Shown piece after piece: positions 18,501-26,762 of a DNA stretch of 64,000 nt. Location: NCBI GenBank assembly GCA_025560025.1, contig CP048485.1:2844920-2908919 (forward strand). The letters are read 5' to 3'. The position numbers and the translations under genes are program-made. The notes below the pieces were generated by a model. The model was not told the DNA's origin. It was given only the letters and a program-made list of their open reading frames with translations, and ran no database searches. The stretch is from Agrobacterium tumefaciens. GTDB lineage: Bacteria > Pseudomonadota > Alphaproteobacteria > Rhizobiales > Rhizobiaceae. Numbering within the stretch: position 1 is the stretch's first letter; the number at the start of each line of letters is the position of its first letter.

Positions 18501-20048
18501 TTGACGACTTGGACGCAAGGTTATGTAGACGGTCTGGACTATACGTTCGATTTTTACCGGGAGTTGACGCCTTCCCTGTTGGGCTTCGCAGCCCTTTGCA
18601 GGGGACAGAAATTTGCCCTGGAAGGCCGGCCGTTGAAATATTGCGAACTTGGCTGCGGCCAGGGCTTTTCGACCAATCTTCTTGCCGCCGCCAATCCTGA
18701 CATCGAATTTTATGCCAATGATTTCAATCCCGCCCACATTGCCGGCGCACGATCGCTGGCCGGTGACGCCGCACTCGCCAATATCCACTTTTACGAGCAT
18801 GCCTTTGCAGATTTTGCCGACGAACCCTCGCTTCCCGATGGTTTCGATATCATCGCCCTCCACGGGGTTTTCAGCTGGATATCGGCGAGGAACCGCGGCC
18901 AGATCATGGACTTCATCTTTCGCAAGCTGAAGCCCGGTGGTCTTGTCTTCATCAGCTACAACACACTACCCGGCTGGGCGTCGGCCCTGCCTTTGCGGCG
19001 CATTCTTATCGATCAGGCAAATCGGCGTTCAGGACCACTGCAGCTGCGCATCGAGGAGGCCCTCGCGTTTGCGGACACGCTTCTCAAATCGGATGCGGGA
19101 TATTTCAAAAACAATCCCTCGGTGAAAACGCATTTTGGTCAGATGCAACCGATGTCGCGCAACTACCTCGCGCACGAATATTTCAATGAGGATTGGCATC
19201 CCATGTATTTTGCGGATGTCGTCAGGGAACTGTCTGCCGCGAAGCTCTCATTTCTCGGTTCGGTCGATTTGCTCGATTCGGTAGAGAGCCAGTTACTCAC
19301 CTCCGAACAGCTGGCCTTATTGGGGGCAGAGGTGGATCCGATACAGCGCGAGACGCTGAAAGCCTTCATGACGAATGAGCAGTTTCGTCGGGATCTGTTC
19401 GTAAAGGGCGCAATCCCCCATTCGGTTCGAAGTTCGGCAGGCGGTTGGATCGATGCCCGGTTTGCGCTTTCCAGGCCGCGCGACGTCGTTGCCGCAGCCC
19501 TGAAAAGGCGTTTCTCAAATCAGCAGCTTCAAGAGGCGATTTACGAGCCGCTGCTGAATGTTCTGTCCGGCGGTCCCGTCACTGTGCGGGAAATTTTGAG
19601 CGATAGTATCGTTGGCCGTTCTCTGTCCTGGGGGCAGGTGACGGATACGCTGAGCGCGCTCGTCGGTGCGGGATATCTCCAGCCATGCCTGCGGGAGGAG
19701 GGGCAGGCGAGGCGTGAGAAAAGCTGCGGCGCGTTCAACGCTTCTGTTTGCAGGAGCGCGAAGGACGGTGAAACTCTACAGTTTCTCGCTTCTCCAGTGA
19801 CCGGTGGAGGTGTCAGGCTGGACAGGTTCGAGCAGCTTTTTCTTCTGGCGATCGGCGACGGTAAAGAGTGGCCGGAAGAATGGGCGCATTATGCCTGGTC
19901 AGTGCTTGCTCCCCAGGGACAGAAATTGTTGAAGGAGGGAAGAATGCTCGAAACTGATGAAGAGAATTTGACCGAGCTTGTTGCACGGGCGAACGCATTT
20001 GCCGACAATCTGCTTCCAGTATGTCGCTCCCTGCGCATCGTGCAATAG
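18501..20048 (+). CDS. SAM-dependent methyltransferase with methyltransferase regulatory domain
   Basis: 515-residue protein. The N-terminal half is a class I methyltransferase (YCELGCGQGFSTNLLAAANP at about 48-67, YANDFNP for the acidic ribose contact). The middle resembles the 'methyltransferase regulatory domain' that accompanies a set of bacterial methyltransferases (SVKTHFGQMQPMSRNYLAHE onward), and the C-terminal part looks like a winged-helix-type extension. The start is TTG at 18501, five bases after AGGTG; it is supported because the family's conserved opening WTQGYVDGLDYTFDFYRELT lies directly behind it. Target unknown. Confidence 0.85.
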   Translation: MTTWTQGYVDGLDYTFDFYRELTPSLLGFAALCRGQKFALEGRPLKYCELGCGQGFSTNLLAAANPDIEFYANDFNPAHIAGARSLAGDAALANIHFYEHAFADFADEPSLPDGFDIIALHGVFSWISARNRGQIMDFIFRKLKPGGLVFISYNTLPGWASALPLRRILIDQANRRSGPLQLRIEEALAFADTLLKSDAGYFKNNPSVKTHFGQMQPMSRNYLAHEYFNEDWHPMYFADVVRELSAAKLSFLGSVDLLDSVESQLLTSEQLALLGAEVDPIQRETLKAFMTNEQFRRDLFVKGAIPHSVRSSAGGWIDARFALSRPRDVVAAALKRRFSNQQLQEAIYEPLLNVLSGGPVTVREILSDSIVGRSLSWGQVTDTLSALVGAGYLQPCLREEGQARREKSCGAFNASVCRSAKDGETLQFLASPVTGGGVRLDRFEQLFLLAIGDGKEWPEEWAHYAWSVLAPQGQKLLKEGRMLETDEENLTELVARANAFADNLLPVCRSLRIVQ

Positions 20049-20156
20049 ATACGTAAAACATCCGGTCGGCATTGCTGAAAACTGCGGGCAATGTTCTTCT
20101 CCATGAAACATGCGCCGCAAGTGGATGGCTTAAGTCGTCACGCGCGAGAAACCTAA

Positions 20157-21149
20157 ATGGCCCAATCGCACACCTACGCACTCGACACGGCAACATGGCG
20201 GATGGTCTTCAAGGACCTCGGTATCTCCGCGGCCAACGCCCTGCGGCGCGCCGGCCTGTCGGACGATCTTCTGCAGCATCCCTCGGTTCGCCTCCTGCCC
20301 GATCAATACCACCGCCTCTGGAACGGTATGGAGGCCGAAGCGGGAGATGGACTTCTCCCGCTGCGGGTGTGCGAAGCGATCCGCAGCGAAGCCTTTTCGC
20401 CGCCGCTCTTTGCTGCCTTGTGCAGCCCGAACCTCGTAACGGCCATCCGCCGCATCGCCCAATACAAGCGGTTGATCGCGCCAATGCACCTTGAGGTGTC
20501 CGAGGAGCATGATCGGATGACCTTGGAACTCTCATGGACCTGCGCGGCCCAGCCGCCCGATTCCCTGATCCTGCTGGAACTGATCTTTTTCGTTGCGCTC
20601 GCTCGCATGGCCACGCGCGAGGCGGTAATTCCAGTCGCAGTAACGACGACCGCCCTGCCTTCGCCGATCGCCCCCTATGAAGCATTTCTGGGGGGCAGCC
20701 TAAAACAGGGAGCGCGCCACCGGATTGTATTCGGCGCGGCCGATGCGATCCGCCCGTTCCTCACCTCAAATGCGCAAATGTGGGCAACGTTCGAGCCACA
20801 TTTACGTCAGCAGCTTGCCGAACTCGATAGAGAGGTCACAACGTCGCAACGCGTTCGTGCAGCCCTTCTCGAGGGAATCCCCAGCGGCCGTATTTCCATT
20901 GAGGCGATCGCCGGGAAACTCGTGATGAGCAAGCGGACCCTGCAACGGCGCATCGAGACCGAAGGTACCAGCTATCAGCAGCTCTTAGCGCAGGCGCGAG
21001 AAGCACTTGCGCATCACTACCTGCGCAAGACGACCCTTCCCGTGGCGGAAATTTCTTTCCTGCTCGGTTTTGATGAGCCGAATTCCTTCTATCGGGCCTT
21101 TCGGGCGTGGACAGGAAAGACCCCGGATAGTGTCAGGTATAAACAGTAA
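20157..21149 (+). CDS. AraC family transcriptional regulator (OruR/arabinose-bd type)
   Basis: 330-residue regulator. The N-terminal about 190 residues match the helical ligand domain of OruR-like AraC regulators (LGISAANALRRAGLSDDLL; LPDQYHRLWNGME). The C-terminal AraC helix-turn-helix pair is seen in IEAIAGKLVMSKRTLQRRI and ISFLLGFDEPNSFYRAFRAW. It follows the methyltransferase gene by 108 bp on the same strand and may control that gene or the SDR, though this is only proximity. No strong SD is visible at the ATG. Confidence 0.9.
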   Translation: MAQSHTYALDTATWRMVFKDLGISAANALRRAGLSDDLLQHPSVRLLPDQYHRLWNGMEAEAGDGLLPLRVCEAIRSEAFSPPLFAALCSPNLVTAIRRIAQYKRLIAPMHLEVSEEHDRMTLELSWTCAAQPPDSLILLELIFFVALARMATREAVIPVAVTTTALPSPIAPYEAFLGGSLKQGARHRIVFGAADAIRPFLTSNAQMWATFEPHLRQQLAELDREVTTSQRVRAALLEGIPSGRISIEAIAGKLVMSKRTLQRRIETEGTSYQQLLAQAREALAHHYLRKTTLPVAEISFLLGFDEPNSFYRAFRAWTGKTPDSVRYKQ

Positions 21150-21153
21150 GCAC

Positions 21154-21183
21154 AGCCGCTAGGCCCCAAGGGGCGCGGCGGCT
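21154..21183. terminator. Stem-loop between convergent araC-type gene and guaA
   Basis: AGCCGC / GCGGCT outer stem with an inner GCCCC / GGGGC pair. There is no clear T run, so it is a possible terminator only. Confidence 0.35.
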
Positions 21184-21208
21184 CAGGCCGGCGTTTTGGC
21201 AGGCTATA

Positions 21209-22786
21209 TTATTCCCACTCGATCGTGCCGGGCGGCTTGCTGGTCACGTCGTAGACGACACGGTTGATGCCACGCACCTCGTTGATGATGCGGGTTGCCG
21301 CACGGCCAAGGAAGTTCATGTCATAGGGATAGAAATCCGCCGTCATGCCGTCCACGGAGGTCACGGCGCGCAGCGCACAGACAAAGTCATAAGTGCGGTA
21401 GTCGCCCATGACGCCCACGGTCTGTACCGGCAGCAGAACGGCGAAGGCCTGCCAGATGGTGTCGTAGAGACCGGCCTTGCGGATTTCGTCGAGATAGATC
21501 GCATCCGCCTTGCGCAGAATATCGAGCTTCTCGCGGGTAATCGCGCCGGGGCAGCGGATCGCCAGACCCGGACCCGGGAAGGGATGGCGGCCGATGAAGC
21601 TTTCCGGCAGGCCGAGTTCGCGGCCAAGCGCGCGGACTTCGTCCTTGAAAAGCTCACGCAGCGGCTCGACGAGCTGCATGTTCATGCGCTCGGGAAGACC
21701 GCCGACATTGTGGTGGCTCTTGATGGTGACCGAGGGGCCGCCGGAGAAAGAGACGCTTTCGATGACGTCAGGGTAAAGCGTGCCCTGCGCCAGGAAATTC
21801 GGTGCGCCCTTGCCGTCGGCGGCGATCTTGGCCGCTTCGGCTTCGAAGACCTCGATGAACAGGCGGCCGATGGTCTTGCGCTTCACTTCCGGGTCAGAGA
21901 CGCCCGACAGTTCGCCGAGGAAAAGATCGGCGGCATCCACATGCACCAGCGGAATATTGTAATGGTCGCGGAACATGCCGACGACCTGTTCGCTTTCGCC
22001 AAGCCGCATCAGGCCGTGGTCGACATAGACGCAGGTGAGCTGGTCGCCGATCGCTTCATGGATGAGGATCGCCGCAACCGAGGAATCGACGCCGCCGGAA
22101 AGGGCGCAGAGCACACGACCGGTGCCGACCTGGTCGCGGATCTTGCGGATCATCTCGGCGCGATAGGCAGCCATTGTCCAGTCGGATTTGAGGCCAACGA
22201 TCTTGTGCACGAAGTTGGAGAGCAGCTTGCCGCCGTCAGGCGTGTGCACCACTTCCGGATGGAACATGGTGGTGTAATAATGGCGTGTCTCGTCGGCAGC
22301 GATGGCGAAAGGTGCGTTTTCCGACGTCGCAATGACCTCGAAACCTTCCGGCAGCTTCGTCACGCGGTCGCCGTGGCTCATCCAGACCGGATAGCTCTTG
22401 CCCTGATCCCAGAAGCCTTCGAAAAGCGGGCTCGCCTTCTTGATGTCGATATCGGCGCGGCCGAATTCCGCCGCGTGACCGCCCTCGACAACGCCGCCGA
22501 GCTGCGTGCAGAGCGTCTGCTGGCCGTAGCAGATGCCGAGGATCGGAACCTTGCTGTCGAACACCGCCTGCGGCGCGCGCGGGCTTCCTTCCGCCGTCAC
22601 GGATGCGGGGCCGCCGGAGAAGATCACGCCCTTGGGCTGAAGCTTCTCAAACGCCTCTGCGGCATTCTGGAACGGATGGATTTCGCAATAGACCCCGGCT
22701 TCGCGGATGCGGCGCGCAATGAGCTGCGTCACCTGGCTGCCGAAATCGATGATGAGAATGCTGTCGGGATGGGCTATCTGGGTCAT
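21209..22786 (-). CDS. guaA: GMP synthase (glutamine-hydrolysing)
   Basis: Converts XMP to GMP with glutamine and ATP, the last step of GMP synthesis. 525 aa, normal length. Class I amidotransferase domain with Cys in [10 protein letters not shown] and His-Glu in [12 protein letters not shown]-pyrophosphatase P-loop [11 protein letters not shown] at about 235; dimerisation domain ending KPPGTIEWE, which is diagnostic of GuaA. AAAGG lies upstream of the ATG. It stands alone, 83 bp from the next gene. Confidence 0.98.
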   Translation of the reverse strand: MTQIAHPDSILIIDFGSQVTQLIARRIREAGVYCEIHPFQNAAEAFEKLQPKGVIFSGGPASVTAEGSPRAPQAVFDSKVPILGICYGQQTLCTQLGGVVEGGHAAEFGRADIDIKKASPLFEGFWDQGKSYPVWMSHGDRVTKLPEGFEVIATSENAPFAIAADETRHYYTTMFHPEVVHTPDGGKLLSNFVHKIVGLKSDWTMAAYRAEMIRKIRDQVGTGRVLCALSGGVDSSVAAILIHEAIGDQLTCVYVDHGLMRLGESEQVVGMFRDHYNIPLVHVDAADLFLGELSGVSDPEVKRKTIGRLFIEVFEAEAAKIAADGKGAPNFLAQGTLYPDVIESVSFSGGPSVTIKSHHNVGGLPERMNMQLVEPLRELFKDEVRALGRELGLPESFIGRHPFPGPGLAIRCPGAITREKLDILRKADAIYLDEIRKAGLYDTIWQAFAVLLPVQTVGVMGDYRTYDFVCALRAVTSVDGMTADFYPYDMNFLGRAATRIINEVRGINRVVYDVTSKPPGTIEWE

Positions 22787-22869
22787 GGCGAGCCTTTAAA
22801 GAAAATGGCGGCTTTAGGCAACCCGCAAGCGGGCCTCAACCGGTAGAAAATCGCGAAAATCGCAAGGTT

Positions 22870-23508
22870 TCAAAGGGCGATCGCACCATCCTCGATCGCG
22901 CGGCAAAGCCGATCGACGGCATCCGCCAGCTTTTCATCGATGATGTGCAGATACTCCGTCCAGTCGTCCACATGGTTCACATCGGCCTTGCCATCGGAAA
23001 TACCGCGCAGGCCGATGAGCGGCACGCCGAAGCGCTGGCAGGCTCTCAGGATGGCAAAAGTCTCCATTTCCACCATATCGGCGTCGATTAGCCCATAGGC
23101 CGCGCCGGAGACAACGTTGGCGCCCGTGGAGAGCCGCGCCTCGGCTATTTCGGGTATCCGCAAAGGCAAGGCCACCTCGGCCGGCAGATCAAGCAGCGGC
23201 GTGCAGCCCTTTTCGAAACCGAAGGCGGAGGCGTCCATGTCGCGATAGGAAACTGAAGTCGCCTGATAGATACCCGTCTGTTCCAGCGTTCGCGAACCGG
23301 CAGAACCGAGCGAAACGACCAGGTCAGGCAGATGGTCGGCGGCATCGAGACCGGCAAGAACGGCCGTGACTGCAATCGCCGCCTCCACCGGGCCGATGCC
23401 GGTCATCAGCGGCGCGATGCGAGCCTGGAGATGGGGACCATATTCGGGGGAAGCCGCCATGATAAAAAGAACGGATTTATCCGCAACCTGCGAAAGCCGG
23501 TAATTCAT
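22870..23508 (-). CDS. 5'-methylthioadenosine/S-adenosylhomocysteine nucleosidase-like protein
   Basis: 212-residue purine-nucleoside-phosphorylase-fold enzyme that would cleave adenine from MTA or SAH. The features are the MTnN-type GIGPVEAAIAV and VSLGSAG, the substrate-binding ADMVEMETFAILRAC (Met-Glu contacts) and the catalytic Asp in GLRGISDGKADV. It is slightly shorter than typical enzymes (about 230) and lacks some of the usual N-terminal strand, so specificity is uncertain. The start codon overlaps the stop of the upstream thioesterase gene by 4 bp (ATGA), implying coupling. Confidence 0.88.
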   Translation of the reverse strand: MNYRLSQVADKSVLFIMAASPEYGPHLQARIAPLMTGIGPVEAAIAVTAVLAGLDAADHLPDLVVSLGSAGSRTLEQTGIYQATSVSYRDMDASAFGFEKGCTPLLDLPAEVALPLRIPEIAEARLSTGANVVSGAAYGLIDADMVEMETFAILRACQRFGVPLIGLRGISDGKADVNHVDDWTEYLHIIDEKLADAVDRLCRAIEDGAIAL

Positions 23509-23954
23509 CCGGTAATATCCTCGCGACCCTTCATCACCATCATTGTCCCCGTCATGGAAGCGATCAGCTTCGCGGGCCCGTCCGACAGTGCGTAGGCGCG
23601 GCCATCGGCGACGATGAGATTGTTTCCGGGCTTGATGATTTCGCCACGAAACAGGAACCGCTCGCCGCGTCCGGGCGACATGAGGTTGACCTTGAATTCG
23701 ATGGTCAGCAGCGAGGCTTCCGGCTCGATGATCGTGTAGGCGGCGTAGGTGCAGGCGGTGTCCAGACCGGCGGCAATGACACCCGCATGCAGGATGCCGT
23801 GCTGCTGTGTCAGCTTCTCATGAAAGGGTAGTTCGATTTCCACCAGCCGGTGCTCGATGCGGCTGATCTGCGCATCGATTGCCTGCACCACACCCTGTCG
23901 CGCAAAGCTTTTTTCTATCCGCTGACGAAAATCGCCGGGATCCGTGATCTCCAT
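23505..23954 (-). CDS. PaaI family thioesterase (hotdog fold)
   Basis: 149-residue hotdog-fold protein of the PaaI/YbgC type. Core signature: QQHGILHAGVIAAGLDTACTYA (His and Gly of the turn, Asp of the hotdog helix) and FKVNLMSPGRGERFLFRGE. It probably hydrolyses an acyl-CoA. It overlaps the downstream nucleosidase gene by 4 bp, forming a two-gene unit. Confidence 0.9.
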   Translation of the reverse strand: MEITDPGDFRQRIEKSFARQGVVQAIDAQISRIEHRLVEIELPFHEKLTQQHGILHAGVIAAGLDTACTYAAYTIIEPEASLLTIEFKVNLMSPGRGERFLFRGEIIKPGNNLIVADGRAYALSDGPAKLIASMTGTMMVMKGREDITG

Positions 23955-24037
23955 GGCCTACCTGCCTGCTTTTAGTCCCCATCGCAAACTGACATGGCGC
24001 GTGGCGGCGGGCAAGGCAAGGGTTGCGCGGGCAAAAT

Positions 24038-24490
24038 TTAGTTCAGCCAGTCAATACTTGCATTCAGCAGGGTCGCAAAGGCGACCCAAACGGCATAGGG
24101 CACAAAAAGCCACATCGATGCCCTGTCACGGCTATAGGTGAGCGTGACGAAGGCGATGATGCAGATCAGCATTGGAATGATGATGACCAGTGCACCCGTT
24201 GGGCTTTGCATGCCGAAAAAGATCGGCGACCACAGGAAATTCAGCACCATCTGGGTGAACCAGAGGCGCATGCGCGTTCCCATCGGCTTGCGGATCCATG
24301 TCCGCGCGCCGGCGATGCCGATCAGCACGTAAAGCGTCGTCCAGACCGGCCCGAAGATCCAGCTGGGTGGATTGAAGAATGGTTTCTGGAGTGATTGATA
24401 CCACTCGCCGGGCACATTGTTGACACCGATCAGTGCCCCAATGGCAACAACTGCAACCACGAAAACAATGTACACGGCAAGGTTTTTCAT
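24038..24490 (-). CDS. TspO/MBR family protein
   Basis: 150-residue integral membrane protein with five helices, homologous to the mitochondrial benzodiazepine receptor/translocator protein. Diagnostic segments: WYQSLQKPFFNPPSWIFGPV (Trp-Pro-rich loop), W-T-T-L-Y-V in helix 2, LNFLWSPIFFG and VPYAVWVAFATLLNASI (conserved W-x-x-F/Y-A-x-x-L-N). In alphaproteobacteria it binds tetrapyrroles and affects outer-membrane or photosynthesis functions; its role here is unknown. Confidence 0.95.
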   Translation of the reverse strand: MKNLAVYIVFVVAVVAIGALIGVNNVPGEWYQSLQKPFFNPPSWIFGPVWTTLYVLIGIAGARTWIRKPMGTRMRLWFTQMVLNFLWSPIFFGMQSPTGALVIIIPMLICIIAFVTLTYSRDRASMWLFVPYAVWVAFATLLNASIDWLN

Positions 24491-24541
24491 GACCCATCCA
24501 ATGCGCTGGCCATGCTTTTGTTCCCTTGCCTTTTCAGTATT

Positions 24542-25636
24542 TTAGCCAGAAATCCGCACGATGTGCTGATCCCATGCCACGTCGCTGCGAACGGCCTCGA
24601 AAAATCCGTCATAGGAAGAAACGGCAATGCCGCTCGCCGCCGGGGCGACGCCCGCTGCCTCCCGCACGGATGTCTCTGCTACAACACGCCCGGTTTTAGC
24701 GTCCAGCGTCACCGCAGCATTGCCATTGGGGGAGGTCAGGCCCACCAGCCCTTCATGCCGGTTGACCGCGATGGCCCCGACATAATTGGCAAGACGCACC
24801 GTCGTTTCCTCCGGCAGATCGATGAAAGACAGGTCCTCGCCCTTCGAAAAATGGCCGACAAGCGGTGGAAGATCGTTGCGCGGCCCCTCATATTGGCAGG
24901 CGAACCAGATGCGCCCGTCATCGCCGAGATCGACATGGCGGGTGGAAAGTTGCCGCAGTCGATCCGGCATCGCGTGTTTCTGGACCAATTCGCCGCTTGC
25001 AGCATCCAGAAGCACGAGAGACGGTTCCATGCTGTCGATATTGAGCTTCGTCCGGCCGAAATCTGGGTGAGTCTCGATGCCGCCATTAGCGATGACGATC
25101 AGCCGCCCGTCATCGCTCACCGTCATGTCATGTGTACCGACGCCGTGGGCGTCATACTCGCCGATGCGGGCAAATCCGTTACGCGCGTCGTATAGCCCGA
25201 TAACGCCGCGATTGCCGTCGAAGTCGTTTTCGCTGGCATAAAGGATCGCCCCATCGGGGGAAAATTGCCCATGGCCGTAAAAGTGACGGTTCGCCGGCGT
25301 GTGCATCACGACAGGCTCGCGTCGCCGCGCAGGATCGAAGGCCATGAAGAACGTTCCGGGCCGACGCGCAAAGGCCACCGTCATGCCCGTGGCGTGGCTT
25401 GTCGCCATTCCATGGGCGCGCGCGGGGAGCGCAACGCGGTCGATGATCTCGCCGCGCTCACTTACTGTCGCAATGCCGTAGGACCCGTCACGGGCGCGGA
25501 AGGCGGAAGCGAAGACGGCGTCGGCGCGTTCGAGCGCATGGAGTGAACGGGGAGCCAGCGCTGCGACAAAGGGAATACCCGCCGCCTTGATGAAGCTGCG
25601 CCGGTCTATCAGCATCCGCTTCTTGCCTGCTATCAT
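24542..25636 (-). CDS. DUF1513 domain protein, Tat-exported, iron-operon member
   Basis: 364-residue predicted beta-propeller-like protein of the DUF1513 family. The N-terminus carries a Tat-like signal (KRMLIDRRSFIKAAGIPFVA), so it likely acts in the periplasm, perhaps with a cofactor. Repeating segments such as HYGHGQFSPDG-type (here FYGHGQFSPDGAILYASEND) and GTHDMTVSDDGRLIVIANGG mark propeller blades. It is the last gene of the four-gene imelysin unit, starting 4 bp after the preceding stop. Families in this arrangement are predicted from comparative genomics to be iron-responsive; the protein's own activity is unknown. Confidence 0.88.
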   Translation of the reverse strand: MIAGKKRMLIDRRSFIKAAGIPFVAALAPRSLHALERADAVFASAFRARDGSYGIATVSERGEIIDRVALPARAHGMATSHATGMTVAFARRPGTFFMAFDPARRREPVVMHTPANRHFYGHGQFSPDGAILYASENDFDGNRGVIGLYDARNGFARIGEYDAHGVGTHDMTVSDDGRLIVIANGGIETHPDFGRTKLNIDSMEPSLVLLDAASGELVQKHAMPDRLRQLSTRHVDLGDDGRIWFACQYEGPRNDLPPLVGHFSKGEDLSFIDLPEETTVRLANYVGAIAVNRHEGLVGLTSPNGNAAVTLDAKTGRVVAETSVREAAGVAPAASGIAVSSYDGFFEAVRSDVAWDQHIVRISG

Positions 25637-25640
25637 CGGT

Positions 25641-26762
25641 TCAGTCTCCGTCGGCGAAGGAAAAGCCGGAGCTGAGACCGATCGCACCGCCATACTGGTC
25701 GTTGAGGCGGTAGATCAGGTCTTTGCCGTTGAGCAGCAGGTAATCCACCTTGGCGCGCTGATCATCCTTGTCCAGCGCCTTTTCCACATCCGTATCGATC
25801 GTTCCCGCAATACGGATCATCGATTTGGCGATGAAGTCGATGGAATTGACGATGGAGCGTTGGTCGGGAGGCACGAGTTCGACCATATCTGCCGTGTGCA
25901 GCAGGGTTTGAACGGCCTTGATATTGGCCGAGATGCTTTTCCAGGTCAGGCCAGAGCGCCAATAAATGGCGGTGCGGGGAAATTTGGCCTTGTCCGGCCC
26001 CTTGTAGAAGGTTTCGATCCGCTGGTCGCGGATTGCCTCGGAGCCGTGCACGAGAATGCCGAGCAGGGCAACCAGCGCCTCGCGCTCGTCGCGAAAGACG
26101 GGATTGTCCGGTCCCGGCTTGGTCCAGTTTTTCTGTGCGCCATCGGGCGCGTTCCAGCCATCGGAAAGCTCCGCCGCCACATTGGCGATATTGCCGGCGA
26201 TGGCCGCGCCGAAGCGGCAGCGGAAATCACCTTCCTTGCCAAGCAGTTCATCCGCGCCGGTGCCGTAGAGCACGAATTCCAATGCCCCGAGGCCCTGCGC
26301 TGCAACGCTTTTACCCTTCAGGCCGTCGGCGCTTGTAACGCTTTCGTCCTTTTCCGCAAGATAACGCTGCACCTGCTTCAGGCCGAGGCCCTTCTTGTCG
26401 GGGTAATAGAGCACACGTTCGAAGCGGTTCTGCTCGATCACCGGGCCAATCCGCACGATTTCAATTGTGGACCAGCTTGTGACCGTATCGGCAAAGGCTG
26501 CCTTGGCCGCCTCATCCGCCGTTTTTGAAGGGGCGGCGCAGAAAGCCTTCATGCTGTCTTGCAGATTCTCTGCCGATTGCCGGAAGTGGTCGTAACCGGG
26601 ACGAATGAAACCGTTCACCGCCTTTTCCATGACGCTCCGCACCTGTGCGGGATCGAGGGGCGGCGGCGGCATCAACTCCACATCCTGCGCCATGGCGGGC
26701 TGATGGGTCATAAGCAACAGCACGGACATGAGGCCGGAGATTTTTCGCATGGCATTTTTCAT
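25641..26762 (-). CDS. Imelysin-like (peptidase M75 family) periplasmic protein
   Basis: 373-residue secreted protein with an N-terminal signal peptide (KISGLMSVLLLMTHQPAMAQ). It is a member of the imelysin/EfeO superfamily of two four-helix bundles. The GxHxxE motif of imelysin is altered: QGLGALEFVLYG has Gly where His stands in the companion gene, while the Glu is kept. Start codon and upstream stop overlap as TGATG, so it is translationally coupled to the di-haem oxidoreductase. A second ATG at 26750 is an alternative start. Likely role: iron or haem binding in the periplasm (inference). Confidence 0.88.
   Translation of the reverse strand: MKNAMRKISGLMSVLLLMTHQPAMAQDVELMPPPPLDPAQVRSVMEKAVNGFIRPGYDHFRQSAENLQDSMKAFCAAPSKTADEAAKAAFADTVTSWSTIEIVRIGPVIEQNRFERVLYYPDKKGLGLKQVQRYLAEKDESVTSADGLKGKSVAAQGLGALEFVLYGTGADELLGKEGDFRCRFGAAIAGNIANVAAELSDGWNAPDGAQKNWTKPGPDNPVFRDEREALVALLGILVHGSEAIRDQRIETFYKGPDKAKFPRTAIYWRSGLTWKSISANIKAVQTLLHTADMVELVPPDQRSIVNSIDFIAKSMIRIAGTIDTDVEKALDKDDQRAKVDYLLLNGKDLIYRLNDQYGGAIGLSSGFSFADGD

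Noticed and set aside
21584..22846. 420-codon plus-strand frame antisense to guaA
   Set aside because: guaA is unmistakable on the minus strand; the antisense frame is an artefact of codon bias.
16646..24490. Possible prophage or integrative element around the SDR-methyltransferase-AraC genes
   Set aside because: No integrase, tRNA-end, direct-repeat boundary or phage-type gene is seen.
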